Of a DNA stretch of 64,000 nt, positions 36,290-45,492 are shown in pieces. Position numbers and translations under genes: made by a program. The DNA is from CAYSCW01 sp964449165. GTDB taxonomy: Bacteria > Acidobacteriota > Aminicenantia > Aminicenantales > Aminicenantaceae. Every line of letters begins with the position of its first letter. The first letter of the stretch is position 1. Under the pieces are notes generated by a model that saw nothing but the letters and a program-made list of their open reading frames with translations, searched no databases and was not told the origin of the DNA. Where the stretch lies: NCBI GenBank assembly GCA_964449165.1, contig CAYVAT010000009.1, forward strand, positions 20,322 to 84,321, in the 5' to 3' direction.

Positions 36290-37282
36290 CTACAATCGAT
36301 GCTTTCTTACGGAAATAGGGATGATGATATGATATTCTTTTCTTTCCCGGCGCTTGATTCTGTCAAGAAGAAGCGAAACAGCAGCGCTGGCCAGTTTCTC
36401 CATATCCTGATCCGCACTGATGAGCGGACGTTTAAAAATATCAGCATAATAGGCTATATCAAAACCTGACATCATGATTGAACGCTTATGCTTTTTCTCA
36501 TAGCTCTGGACTACTTTCATCGCTCCGAAGAAAACAAGATTATTTACACAAAAGACAGCTTCTGGACTGATATCTTGACTCAAGAGCCTTTCCATCATCT
36601 CCTCTCCTGCTTCCTTGGAGTAGCCTCTGAATAAAACTAATTTCTTGTCAAGTTTTAATGAATTCCTTTGCAGCGCTCTTTGATAGCCTTTATATCTTAC
36701 ACTATTTATATATGTTCCGGGCATTCCCCCCAGAAAAGCTATCTGGGTATAGCCGAGCTTAATCAACTCACTCGTCAATTCTTCTGCTGCTCGTGTGTTT
36801 TCACTCGTTACCCAAGGTAAATTAGTGCTAAAGAATATACGGTCAATCAAAATTACAGAAGTATCCCCCCTCGTGGCCTCCATATTTTCCCATTCCTCAG
36901 TATGAATAGGAGCAATGATTATCCCGTCTACTTGCCTGTCGACCAGAATTTTGAGATAAAATTCTTCATTCTCAGGCAATTCGTTCGTGTTGCATAAAAT
37001 CGTGCTGTAGCCCTCTTGCCGAAGCAATCTTTCTATTCTTGAACCAAGCTCACCAAAAAAAGGATTCTGAATATCAGAAACTATGAGGCCGATGCTCATA
37101 GACTTTCGGAGCCTTAGGCTCCGCGCTAGAATATTGGGTCGATACTGGAGCTTTTCTGCTGCTTCGAGTATGGTATGACAGGTTTCTTCAGAAATTCTGA
37201 ATTCTTTGGCTTTCCCGTTGAGAACCCTGGAGATTGTTGAATAGGAAAATCCAGTAATATTATGTATTTCTTTAAGACTCAT
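36290..37282 (-). CDS. LacI-family transcriptional regulator
   Basis: The protein is 330 residues. The N-terminal LacI HTH (SLKEIHNITGFSYSTISRVL, residues 2-21) and hinge helix with RPNILARSLR near 52-61 precede a periplasmic-binding-like sensor domain (GLIVSDIQNPFFGEL; final strand ISADQDMEKLASAAV). It should repress sugar genes until its ligand, probably the island's sugar or a derivative, binds. Three copies or variants of CAATCGTTTG lie 35-90 bp upstream of its start, next to a promoter, indicating autoregulation. The ABC transporter and isomerase genes follow on the same strand. A paralogue 95/102 identical over its C-terminus starts at the window end. Confidence 0.95.
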   Translation of the reverse strand: MSLKEIHNITGFSYSTISRVLNGKAKEFRISEETCHTILEAAEKLQYRPNILARSLRLRKSMSIGLIVSDIQNPFFGELGSRIERLLRQEGYSTILCNTNELPENEEFYLKILVDRQVDGIIIAPIHTEEWENMEATRGDTSVILIDRIFFSTNLPWVTSENTRAAEELTSELIKLGYTQIAFLGGMPGTYINSVRYKGYQRALQRNSLKLDKKLVLFRGYSKEAGEEMMERLLSQDISPEAVFCVNNLVFFGAMKVVQSYEKKHKRSIMMSGFDIAYYADIFKRPLISADQDMEKLASAAVSLLLDRIKRRERKEYHIIIPISVRKHRL

Positions 37283-37316
37283 TTTATATTATTGGAATGA
37301 AACATAACATTTTGCA

Positions 37317-37416
37317 CAATCGTTTGCCTCAATCGTTGTTCTGTTCATCCAACATTCCTGCACAATCGTTTGCTAAATATTATTTTATCCATACACAATG
37401 TTTCATTTTTTGTCAA
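37317..37416 (-). promoter_or_regulatory. lacI promoter with three LacI-type operator sites
   Basis: CAATCGTTTG occurs at 37317-37326 and 37363-37372 and the variant CAATCGTTGT at 37330-37339. The word is a pseudo-palindrome with central CG, as LacI-family operators are. On the minus strand a TTGACA (37411-37416), 17-base spacer, TATGGA (37388-37393) promoter is visible. The nearest operator begins about 15 bases after the -10 box, a position where a bound repressor would block transcription of lacI and any genes read with it. Confidence 0.65.
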
Positions 37417-37459
37417 GAAAATTTCAAAAATTTGTTTGATAATAATTATAAACGAGCCA

Positions 37460-37672
37460 TAATGCATACAAGAAGCTTCGTCAGCCTCGATAAAAGCTAA
37501 TCAAATATGATTGATGATCGCTGGATATTTGCTTTCCACCATAACCATCGTCTCTCCTGGCTTGATATAGGTGCGCCGATCATAATTATTGTTAAAATCA
37601 GGATCAGAAGAAGTAATATTCAGGGAGCAATCCTTTTTAATCCGAGTCAGGTCCGAGAATAGCTATAGAGAG
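37460..37672 (-). pseudogene. Remnant of GH172 (DUF2961) gene, N-terminal part
   Basis: Minus-strand translation gives SDLTRIKKDCSLNITSSDP and then IKPGETMVMVESKYPAIINH, which aligns position for position with residues about 30-80 of the intact GH172 protein at 53724 (SDLILIKQ..., VEPGETRILADIQGPGLINH). The conserved Trp codon after NHI is TGA here (37501-37503), and the match resumes for a few codons (LAFIEA against LTFNEA) before it is lost. An in-frame stop also lies just upstream. This is a 5' fragment of a dead gene and gives no product. Confidence 0.75.
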
Positions 37673-37732
37673 ACGATTCTTGTTCTATCTTCAATAAAAA
37701 AATTAAAATCAAACTATTGCTCAACCGCAGTC

Positions 37733-37885
37733 TCAGAGTTCAATCCTTTGCAATAAGATGCAGTCTATACCGATTTCCTGTTTTTCTACCAACGAAGTAC
37801 TCCTGTACTCCAGGCTAAGGGTGTGGTTCCCTTCCCCCAATTCCAGCTCTTTTAATGAAAATTTCGCAGCAGAATGTGGTTAGGA
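37733..37885 (-). pseudogene. Remnant of GH172-like gene, C-terminal part
   Basis: Minus-strand frame reads AAKFSLKELELGEGNHTLSL and ends IGIDCILLQRIEL-stop (37733-37735). It corresponds to the last beta-strands of GH172 proteins (compare YLGSVKLSKGRHTIRF and VGFDSIRL at the end of the intact copy). No upstream part of the gene is found in frame. Because it lies upstream, on the same strand, of the N-terminal fragment at 37.5 kb, the two look like the tail of one gene followed by the head of another, i.e. a former tandem pair. Confidence 0.6.
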
Positions 37886-37952
37886 ATGCAATAAATATTA
37901 GGCTCAAAAAAAAGATTAAAACAGGAAGAGATTGATGAAATGTGGATTTTGA

Positions 37953-37981
37953 TTGAACAATCGTTTGCTTTCGGGTATAAT
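37953..37981 (+). promoter_or_regulatory. Promoter with LacI-type operator in the spacer, upstream of sulfatase cluster
   Basis: TTGAAC (37953-37958), 17 bases, TATAAT (37976-37981) reads on the plus strand. The operator word CAATCGTTTG occupies 37958-37967, inside the spacer, so a bound repressor would exclude RNA polymerase. The next plus-strand sequences are a gene fragment (38.1 kb) and then the sulfatase-phosphoesterase-amidohydrolase genes. Confidence 0.65.
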
Positions 37982-38119
37982 CGGTACTTAATTCTAGGTT
38001 AAAATCAGTGGCGCAGCCAATTTCAGACAACATCATACTGTGATTCCAATAGAGACCTAGAAAGGAATCAAGATTGAACGCTAAGCACAAAGTACATTGC
38101 ACTAAGAGTACAAATCAAT

Positions 38120-38482
38120 AAGGAGAGTATAGCGGAGAAAACCTTGGCTTATTTCCACACAGGATATCCTCATTGGAGTATTATCAAAGAGATAGATTTA
38201 AGCAGACCCGATTATTTCATGGCCTCAAAAAATTATAAGCAGGTTGCCATTGATCTTGGCTGGTATGACCCAAAAAGTGATGAACCGTTGGAGTCAAGTT
38301 TCTTTAAAGAACAGACCTCCCTCGATGCAAAGGCACTCGAGCTTTATAAAAAAGATCCCGATCAAGCAAAGAGGTTTTTAACTCGATACACGAATGAAAA
38401 GATGGAACAGATAGTTGAGATGTACCGATCTCTTCGAAAATTGCTGATCACAAAATATACCAACAACAAACAGGGTATCTGA
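38120..38482 (+). pseudogene. Fragment resembling the C-terminus of a C69-family dipeptidase
   Basis: The open frame of about 112 codons has no good start (TTG 38144 is the first) and no signal peptide or N-terminal catalytic Cys. Its end, with AKALELYKKDPDQAKRFLTR and a helix finishing LLITKYTNN, has the look of C-terminal tails of peptidase family C69/U34 proteins. I could not place the first 40 residues. It sits directly after the operator-controlled promoter, so it may be the stump of a gene once in this operon. The family assignment is weak; a short intact gene cannot be excluded. Confidence 0.35.
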
Positions 38483-38624
38483 GTATCCCTAAGGAGAGTC
38501 CAAAAAAGAAATTCTTAGAAAGCGAGAGGTAAAAATCGTAAGGGAAAAAATCCGTTTTCATTGCCTTCTTGTATTCCTGTCTGTCTTTCTCTGCACAGTT
38601 CTCACAGCACCGTCTCTTTATTCG

Positions 38625-40676
38625 TTGAAAAAGGAGGAGACGAAGCAAAATCTTCTTCTGATCACTATTGATACTCTGAGAGCAGACAGGCTGAGCTGTT
38701 ATGGGAGCAAAAATCCCAAAACTCCGCATATCGACAGCCTTGCTGAAAGAGGCGTTCTCTTCACGAGAGCCTTTGCTCATAATTCGACAACTCTGCCTTC
38801 TCACACCAATATTTTCCTGGGAACAACCTCCAACTATCACGGAGTTCATGAAAATTTTAACTTCATTGTGAACGAGAAATTATTGACCTTAGCCGAGCAT
38901 CTCAAAAGCTACGGCTATTCCACCGGAGCATTCATAGGAGCCTATCCACTCGATTCACGATTCGGGCTCTCCCAGGGTTTCGATGCCTACGATGATGATT
39001 ACACCCGAACTCATTCTGCAGATCCATCCTCCCCGGAGAGAAAGGCCGAAGCTGTAGTGGAGAATGCCCTGGAATGGCTGGAAAAACAATATTCTCCTTG
39101 GTTTCTCTGGATTCACTGTTGGGATCCCCATATTCCTTATGAGCCGCCTGAGCCCTTTAAAACTCAATATAAAGAGAATCCTTACGAGGGGGAAGTCGCT
39201 TACGTCGATTCTGTTCTGGGAAAGCTTTTCAATTACCTGAAAGCTAATAATCTTCTCGATAACATGGCTGTGATCTTAACTGCAGACCATGGGGAATCAT
39301 TGGGCCAGCATGGTGAAAAGACCCATGGATATTTTGCGTACAATGCAACCATCTGGATTCCTCTCATCATTTCAATTCCACAGCAAAAGCCCTGCCGCAT
39401 CGACGACTATGTCAGTCATATTGACCTCTTCCCTACAATCTGTGACCTCCTAGGATTAGAAAAACCATCCCTTCTCCAGGGAATCTCTCTTGTTCCCGCT
39501 CTCAAGGGAAAGAAGTTACGAGAAAGGCCGATTTATTTTGAGTCCCTTTATCCCTACTACACCCGGGGATGGGCACCGCTTAAAGGGTTTATTGACCAGA
39601 AGAAGAAATTCATTGATTCTCCAATTCCAGAACTCTATGAACTCGAGAAGGACTTTGATGAGCTGAAAAACCTTGCCGGGCGAGAAAAACTGGAAAAGTA
39701 TAGAGAGCAACTCGAAAAAATCAGGAATGACCAGACTTCATTGGAAAGAATAAAGGCCGAACAACGAATTGATAGAGAGACCCGGGAGAAATTGAAAAGT
39801 CTGGGTTATGTCTCCAGCATCCAGGTTACAAAGAAAGAGAAATTTGGCCCTGAAGATGACGTAAAAGTCCTCCTTCCTTATGTCCATAAAACAAATGAGG
39901 CCTGGGACCTCTATAATGATGGGAAAGAAGAAGAGGCAATCAAGATTCTGTCAGGAATCCTGGAAGAGAGAAAAGACATTGACATGGCTTATAGACGCCT
40001 GGCGGATATCTACAAAGGGACTGGAAGAGCTGAGGAAGCTCTGTCAACCCTGGAGCAGGGACTCACCTCTATCCCCTCAAGCTACGAGACTTTCCTTGAT
40101 TATGTGAAGATGCTTATCAATGTTGGTCAGTATGACAGAGCAATCGGCCTCTGCCAGAAGATGAGCTTCAGAGAAATGGAACTCGATCCTGAAGCATGGA
40201 ATAATCTGGGGATTGCTCAGGCCAAGAAAGGAGATTTTGAAGGGGCCATCAAAGCTTATAAAAAAGGTCTTTCCCTGGACGATAGAGATCCCGCGCTTCA
40301 AAACAACATGGGTAATGCCTATTATTCCTCTGGCCTTCAGGTGAAAAATCCAGCTATTTTTCAAAACTGCTTCAAGTACTATAAAAAGGCAATAGAAATC
40401 GACCCCACATATCCAACACCCTATTACGGATTAGGCCAGGCCTACAATAAGCTGGGCAACGTTGAAGGAGCCATTTACTGCTGGGAGAAAGCCATGGAAG
40501 CAGATCCAGATTTCCAACAGGCCCACCTTGACCTGGCTTTAGCCTATTTGTCCACCGGGAGAAATGTCAAAGCCTGTGAGATGCTTCGCGATTATAAAAA
40601 ACGATACTACAATCTTATGTCCCCAGCCGAAAGGACGAAATTTGACAACCTGATGAGAAATTGCCAAAAGGAATAA
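38625..40676 (+). CDS. Sulfatase/alkaline-phosphatase-superfamily hydrolase with C-terminal TPRs
   Basis: At least 683 residues. The N-terminal 380 form a sulfatase fold: metal Asp in LLITIDTLRADRLSCYG, nucleophile region TLPSH, and metal-site TADHGESLGQHGEKTHG. The position normally Cys/Ser of the CxPSR sulfatase box is Thr (T-x-P-S), so formylglycine cannot form; a Thr nucleophile suggests a phosphatase, phosphodiesterase or phosphotransferase. Residues 420-670 hold about six TPRs. The listed TTG 38625 is the first canonical start, but in-frame codons from about 38538 encode a clear signal peptide (basic start, then LLVFLSVFLCTVLTA), so the true start is upstream and probably non-ATG. It is first in a plus-strand run under a LacI-type operator. 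Confidence 0.85.
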   Translation: MKKEETKQNLLLITIDTLRADRLSCYGSKNPKTPHIDSLAERGVLFTRAFAHNSTTLPSHTNIFLGTTSNYHGVHENFNFIVNEKLLTLAEHLKSYGYSTGAFIGAYPLDSRFGLSQGFDAYDDDYTRTHSADPSSPERKAEAVVENALEWLEKQYSPWFLWIHCWDPHIPYEPPEPFKTQYKENPYEGEVAYVDSVLGKLFNYLKANNLLDNMAVILTADHGESLGQHGEKTHGYFAYNATIWIPLIISIPQQKPCRIDDYVSHIDLFPTICDLLGLEKPSLLQGISLVPALKGKKLRERPIYFESLYPYYTRGWAPLKGFIDQKKKFIDSPIPELYELEKDFDELKNLAGREKLEKYREQLEKIRNDQTSLERIKAEQRIDRETREKLKSLGYVSSIQVTKKEKFGPEDDVKVLLPYVHKTNEAWDLYNDGKEEEAIKILSGILEERKDIDMAYRRLADIYKGTGRAEEALSTLEQGLTSIPSSYETFLDYVKMLINVGQYDRAIGLCQKMSFREMELDPEAWNNLGIAQAKKGDFEGAIKAYKKGLSLDDRDPALQNNMGNAYYSSGLQVKNPAIFQNCFKYYKKAIEIDPTYPTPYYGLGQAYNKLGNVEGAIYCWEKAMEADPDFQQAHLDLALAYLSTGRNVKACEMLRDYKKRYYNLMSPAERTKFDNLMRNCQKE

Positions 40677-40702
40677 TGATGAAATCTTAAGGAGTAAGAA
40701 TT

Positions 40703-42601
40703 ATGAAACGATATTTAAACATTTTTCCAGTCCTCATCTTCCTGGGTTTAAGCGCAATCTTTATTATTTTTTCCTGTAAGAAAGAGACTTTTGATAGATC
40801 AGAGGTCGACTCTTTTAGCTTTGCCGTCCTAGGTGACAGAACGCAAGAACATACTCCTGGAGTATTTAAAGAAATTGTCATGCAAATCAACAAGCTAAAA
40901 CCTGATATTGTTCTCAATGTCGGAGACGTCATTGAAGGCTACAGCGACGATAAGAAACTGTTGCGTAAGCAATGGAAAGAGTATAAGGCTATCCATGAGC
41001 TTGTCAAAGCACCTTATTTTTACACAACTGGTAATCACGATATCTCCCCAGGACATGATAAAATGATGCTGCCGTTGTTTAACCAGTACTTGGGAAAGCC
41101 CCAATATACTTTTATTCATAGGAATACCTATTTTGTGATGTTTGATTCAAGTATATGGGTCACATATGAAGAATTGCCTGAATCGCAGTGGAAGTGGCTA
41201 GAAGATGCCCTTTCCAAGAAGCCAAAGGCAGATAATATATTCGTGTTTATGCACAGACCATATTGGATGGATTACATTGGATCAGACAAGCCTGATAGAA
41301 TGCACGACCTTTTAAAAAAATATAAAGTGACTGCTGTTTTTACAGGACATCATCATTTTTATTGCAGTGCTGAGTACGACGGTATACTGTACACGGAAAT
41401 CGGAAGCTCCGGGGGTAAGCTCTTCAACGGAGTAATCGAAGATGAGGGCAAATTTTTCCATTTCCTCTTCGGTGCGGTGAAAGGTAAAAAGGTTATTTTA
41501 GGAGTTGTAAAAAAAGATGATCCTAATAATACAATTCTTCCCTGGGATTCAGTTACCTGGTCCTATGCGAAACAAAAATTTAGCATGAAAAAAGAGGGAA
41601 TTTACCTGCCTCCTGTTGAAGTTGAAGATGGAAAACAGTTTTCCATTCCTGGTTATGCAGTCAAGATCCAGAATAAATTGAAAAATGCTCTGGATACCAA
41701 ATTGACCTGGATTAGCGAAGGCAATTGGAATATTGATCCTGTAAACCGTCCTGTTGAATTGAACTCAGGAGATGCCGCGGATCTCAGCTTTTCTCTAACC
41801 CAAATCGGCAGTATCTTTCCATTACCTCGAGTCTCACTGCCGCTTATGATTGGCCAGAATAAATCCACCAGCATAGAAGCGAAAATACCTATCTCCCGGA
41901 AGCTAAAATGTCCCAGGTTCGACAGAGCACCAGCTATTGACGGACAAAAAGAAAGGCTGTGGGAAAAAGCAATGAAAATCTCTGCCTTCTGCGGAAAAGA
42001 TGAGACTCCTTCACACGTGGAAGAAACTCATTTCTATTTTGGATATGACGATGATACTTTGTACGTTCTGGTGGAAGCTCACGAATCTCAAATGGAAAAA
42101 CTCTTAGTTACAGTCGACAAGCAGGATCAAGATGTCCATGACGATGACTATACAGGATTTTTCTTGGTGCCGGGGATAAAACCTGAAGAGGAAGATGTCA
42201 TTTTGTACCAGATTTACATTAATACTCATCCCAGCATTTTTGATATCAAGTATCTAACGAATAAAGAGACAGCAGAGATTAAAGAAGAAGAATTGGAGTG
42301 GGATAGTGATACCAAGGTAAAGGTGACAAAAAAGGAGAATGGCTGGATGATGGAAATAGCAATAGCCGCTAATTCTTTAGGGGTGGAAAAGATTAATTCA
42401 GGAGATGAGTGGAAATTAAANNNNNNNNNNNNNNNNNNNNNNNNNNNNNNNNNNNNNNNNNNNNNNNNNNNNNNNNNNNNNNNNNNNNNNNNNNNNNNNN
42501 NNNNNNNNNNNNNNNNNNNNGTGGCTGACGCTTATAATCGTCCGGTTGACCATTATGGCATCGTATTTGTCCATCAGGGCAATATAAAAGGAATGCATTG
42601 A
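40703..42601 (+). CDS. Metallophosphoesterase lipoprotein with CBM9-like domain (interrupted by gap)
   Basis: Lipoprotein (lipobox Cys25), hence periplasmic or surface. Calcineurin-like metal motifs are complete: GDR (Asp45), GDVIE (Asp75), GNHD (111-113), a His in MHRPYW and GHHH. From about residue 400 a CBM9-type beta-sandwich begins (RAPAIDGQKERLWEKA, YFGYDDDTLYVLVEA), a module that often binds sugars. The last conserved part is hidden by 100 N at 42421-42520, so true length and frame continuity are unknown; a short tail after the gap ends at 42601. AAGGAG precedes ATG 40703 by 8 bases. It lies 26 bp after the sulfatase-like gene and 31 bp before an amidohydrolase: one transcript is likely. 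Confidence 0.82.
   Translation: MKRYLNIFPVLIFLGLSAIFIIFSCKKETFDRSEVDSFSFAVLGDRTQEHTPGVFKEIVMQINKLKPDIVLNVGDVIEGYSDDKKLLRKQWKEYKAIHELVKAPYFYTTGNHDISPGHDKMMLPLFNQYLGKPQYTFIHRNTYFVMFDSSIWVTYEELPESQWKWLEDALSKKPKADNIFVFMHRPYWMDYIGSDKPDRMHDLLKKYKVTAVFTGHHHFYCSAEYDGILYTEIGSSGGKLFNGVIEDEGKFFHFLFGAVKGKKVILGVVKKDDPNNTILPWDSVTWSYAKQKFSMKKEGIYLPPVEVEDGKQFSIPGYAVKIQNKLKNALDTKLTWISEGNWNIDPVNRPVELNSGDAADLSFSLTQIGSIFPLPRVSLPLMIGQNKSTSIEAKIPISRKLKCPRFDRAPAIDGQKERLWEKAMKISAFCGKDETPSHVEETHFYFGYDDDTLYVLVEAHESQMEKLLVTVDKQDQDVHDDDYTGFFLVPGIKPEEEDVILYQIYINTHPSIFDIKYLTNKETAEIKEEELEWDSDTKVKVTKKENGWMMEIAIAANSLGVEKINSGDEWKLXXXXXXXXXXXXXXXXXXXXXXXXXXXXXXXXXXVADAYNRPVDHYGIVFVHQGNIKGMH
42421..42520. other. Assembly gap (100 N) inside the phosphoesterase gene
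   Basis: Exactly 100 N near the 3' end of the gene. Unlike the first gap, the two flanks do not repeat each other, so sequence is probably truly missing. Confidence 0.99.
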
Positions 42602-42632
42602 TGAAAAACTAATTTTCATAAAGGAGGTCAGA

Positions 42633-44039
42633 GTGAAAAAAAATCAATTTAAACCCATCTTATTCGTGTTTCTGATAGTCTCCTCAGTGATCATATCCTG
42701 CAGCACCAAAACAGGATATAAGGGTGCAACTTACAAGCACCTCAAGACCTATATCGACCAGATCAAAGTTATCAATACTCACGAACATCAACAACTCATT
42801 CCTGAGCCAGAAAGAGAAAAAGTCAACGTCTTTACTTTAATTAAGAAGAGCTATTTAAACGCTGACTTGATTTCTGCTGGCTCACCTAAATTAGACTCTG
42901 GATTGATTGCAGACGGTGATCACGATAAATTATGGGAGAGGTACGGTCGGTATCTCGATTTCACCCGAGACACGAGTTATTACAGGCACCTGGTGGATGG
43001 ATTCCGCATCTTATACGGCTTTAATGAAATTTATTTTACCAAGGATAATATCAAAGAACTGTCTCTTCTCGTCCACCACAATTATCTAAATTTTGATGAA
43101 TGGTATGATCAAGCTTTTCAAAAAGCCAATTTTGAGTTGATGTTTATCGACCCCTGGTGGGATCAGTTTAAGACAGACTCATTCTATAAACATTTCGCCA
43201 TGGCCATGAGATTAGATCAATACATAAACTCCATTTCTGAACGGTCAAGGCTTGAAAAGACAGATACCTCCACCTCTAACAATCCTTTCTACCGGGCCAA
43301 AAAAGAAAATTACGAGATTCGGACTCTCGAGGATTATCTTGCCTTCGCCGATCAGTGGTTCCAGAAATTTATCGCTAAAAAGGCTGTTTGTGCTAAGACG
43401 GCCAATGCTTACGAGCGGACCATATACTATGAGGATGTTCCCTTCAAGGAAGCTGAAAGCTTATTCGCCAGGCCATCTGACAAACTGACTCCTGACCAAA
43501 AGAAAAGGCTCCAGGATTTCATGTTCCATTGGTGTATTCAAAAGTGTACAGAATACGACCTGCCCATCCAGATTCATACAGGTTATTTGGCAGGAAACAG
43601 AAACACCCTGGAGAAAGGCAAGCCGATGAAGTTAAACAATATCTTCCTCAAGTATCGTGAGGCAAAGTTCAGCCTTTTCCATGGCGGCTATCCCTGGTAT
43701 ACGGAGATTGGGGCCTTAGCCAAGTCGTTTCCTAACGTTTATATAGACATTGTCTGGTTGCCCCAGATATCGAGAGAGGCAGCCGTTGATGCCCTTCATC
43801 AGTGGCTGGATTGCGCTCCCTACAACAAGTTTTTCTGGGGTGGGGACTGCAGCATCATCGAAGGTTCTGCTGGCGCTGTTGAATACGGCCGGGATATCCT
43901 TGCCCAGGTGTTAGCCGAGCGAGTAGATGCAGGACGGATGAGCATAGAATTGGCGAAGGAGATAGCAGTCAAAATCCTTCGGAAAAATGCTATCCGGGTC
44001 TTTAAACTGGAAGAAAAATTAGGTCGTAAATTCGATTAG
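42633..44039 (+). CDS. Amidohydrolase-superfamily lipoprotein (uronate-isomerase-like fold)
   Basis: The protein is 468 residues with a lipoprotein signal (Cys23). The metal site of the amidohydrolase barrel is visible as THEH (His50, His52), a His in QIHTGY, a His in LFHGGYPW and an Asp in GGDC. The combination resembles the amidohydrolase-2/uronate isomerase branch. Export of such an enzyme is unusual, since characterised members are mostly cytosolic. The reaction is unknown; ring opening, decarboxylation or lactone/amide hydrolysis of a sugar acid are options. GTG 42633 follows a strong AAGGAGG. A paralogue faces it from 44098-45492, and the phosphoesterase gene is just upstream. Confidence 0.82.
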   Translation: MKKNQFKPILFVFLIVSSVIISCSTKTGYKGATYKHLKTYIDQIKVINTHEHQQLIPEPEREKVNVFTLIKKSYLNADLISAGSPKLDSGLIADGDHDKLWERYGRYLDFTRDTSYYRHLVDGFRILYGFNEIYFTKDNIKELSLLVHHNYLNFDEWYDQAFQKANFELMFIDPWWDQFKTDSFYKHFAMAMRLDQYINSISERSRLEKTDTSTSNNPFYRAKKENYEIRTLEDYLAFADQWFQKFIAKKAVCAKTANAYERTIYYEDVPFKEAESLFARPSDKLTPDQKKRLQDFMFHWCIQKCTEYDLPIQIHTGYLAGNRNTLEKGKPMKLNNIFLKYREAKFSLFHGGYPWYTEIGALAKSFPNVYIDIVWLPQISREAAVDALHQWLDCAPYNKFFWGGDCSIIEGSAGAVEYGRDILAQVLAERVDAGRMSIELAKEIAVKILRKNAIRVFKLEEKLGRKFD

Positions 44040-44097
44040 TTCCAGGTTCAACTTCCGGCCATAGTCTCTGATTCAGAGGAGACTCTTCGATTCCCGG

Positions 44098-45492
44098 CTA
44101 CTTCAATCTGAAGAATTCGATGGAGTTGGTCCTGAGTATTCTTCGTGCGTATTGGATGGCCTCTTCCTCGCTGAAATAGCCATTCAAAACCTTTTCGGTC
44201 AGAACGAGGGCACAGTTCTCCTTGGCCATCTCCAGATGTCCGATAGTGCTCTCCGGAAAGGATGTGTCTGCCCCGAAGGCAAAAATCTTATGGACTGGAA
44301 CACACTCCAGGAGCTCGGAGAGCAACCATCTTGCCCCTTCAGGAGAGATGGTGTGAAACCAGCACAGGTTCGGAAAGACATTCGGCCAGCTTTTTCCGAG
44401 TTCCACAAACTCATGCACATAGGGAAATCCTCCGTGGAAGAGGTCAATATTCAAGTTTTTGAACTCCCTGAAAAGCGGGATCAAATGCTGGGGATTACTC
44501 CATCGAATATCAATCTTCCCGGTTGTCTGGATGCCGGTATGAATGGAAACCGGCATTCCTTTCTCTTCGATGATGCTCAGCATGAGATGCATGCAGTAGT
44601 TGGTTAAATCCTCTCCCTGTTTGACAGATAAAGCCTCCCCTCGCATCCAATCCCCCTTGGAGAAGGTGAGCAGTTTTTTTAAGAGGGCTTCAGCTTTATC
44701 TCGAGAATAATGGCTGTAATCAAGTGTCCTGATGTAGGCTGCTCCAGTTTTGAAACCGACAACGCCGTCTTTGATGGATTCATCCACATACTTTCTGTAG
44801 ATTTTCTCCAGATCCTCCAGGAAGTGAATGGATACCCCGTATCTTTTCTCGAGTTGATAGAGATCATCCGGCTCGGTAAAAACAATTAATCTGTCAAAAT
44901 ACCTGACTACTCTGAAAAAGTCAGGATAAGCATTTTTATCGAGGTGACTGTATTGTCTGTAAACGAGAACCCAATCAATTTTTCCCAGGTCATGAAGAAC
45001 TTTTTTGTAGACTCCTGGCTGGTAGAGCTTCTTCATGCTTTGGTTGATTTTTTTTATGGAGGAAGCATCGGTGATTTCGAGGCCATGGACTGCCTTAATG
45101 CCCAGCCGAAGACATCTCATATACCCTGTGTTTTTAATTCTTTCATAGATGGGTTGAAAAGAATCCCATCTTTCCTCTACACTCAGATTTTTGTTTAAAT
45201 ATTTTTTATCATCAGAAAAAGTATTCCCGATATTTTGAATATCTGATCCCGTATAATCATCCAGGACCAGGTTGAAAAAATCTGGAGTCCAGCTTTCGAT
45301 CCTGGATTTTTCTGGCGAATAATGTTCGTGGTTATCAACGACTCTGATCTTATCGATTTCAGCTCTGATTCTCTGGTAAGTTTTTGTCGATTTGGTAAAG
45401 GAAATCTCTCGGGAAGTCAAGGCTGGAGAAAGACTGAGAGAAGCCAAGATAAGGAATGAAAAGAAAAAGAAAAGTGAATGTTTTACCTTCAT
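44098..45492 (-). CDS. Exported amidohydrolase-superfamily protein, paralogue of the 42.6-kb gene
   Basis: The protein is 464 residues. A type I-like signal peptide (about 5-27) precedes DNHEHYS (His55, His57), then SIHTGIQ, LFHGGFPY and GADTS supply the remaining metal ligands. It shares the fold and motif spacing of the neighbouring convergent gene but is clearly diverged, so the two may act on different steps or anomers of one substrate. It is transcribed from the same intergenic region as GH127 (divergent), where a LacI-type operator lies. The ribosome site GGAGGTATCACC precedes ATG 45492. Confidence 0.82.
   Translation of the reverse strand: MKVKHSLFFFFSFLILASLSLSPALTSREISFTKSTKTYQRIRAEIDKIRVVDNHEHYSPEKSRIESWTPDFFNLVLDDYTGSDIQNIGNTFSDDKKYLNKNLSVEERWDSFQPIYERIKNTGYMRCLRLGIKAVHGLEITDASSIKKINQSMKKLYQPGVYKKVLHDLGKIDWVLVYRQYSHLDKNAYPDFFRVVRYFDRLIVFTEPDDLYQLEKRYGVSIHFLEDLEKIYRKYVDESIKDGVVGFKTGAAYIRTLDYSHYSRDKAEALLKKLLTFSKGDWMRGEALSVKQGEDLTNYCMHLMLSIIEEKGMPVSIHTGIQTTGKIDIRWSNPQHLIPLFREFKNLNIDLFHGGFPYVHEFVELGKSWPNVFPNLCWFHTISPEGARWLLSELLECVPVHKIFAFGADTSFPESTIGHLEMAKENCALVLTEKVLNGYFSEEEAIQYARRILRTNSIEFFRLK

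Noticed and set aside
37815..38102. Minus-strand frame of 95 codons
   Set aside because: It runs over the GH172 C-terminal remnant in another frame and over the operator-bearing promoter; a chance frame.
44040..44097. Terminator between the convergent amidohydrolase genes
   Set aside because: Only a short imperfect stem (CTCTGATTCAGAG) without a T-run; not enough to call.
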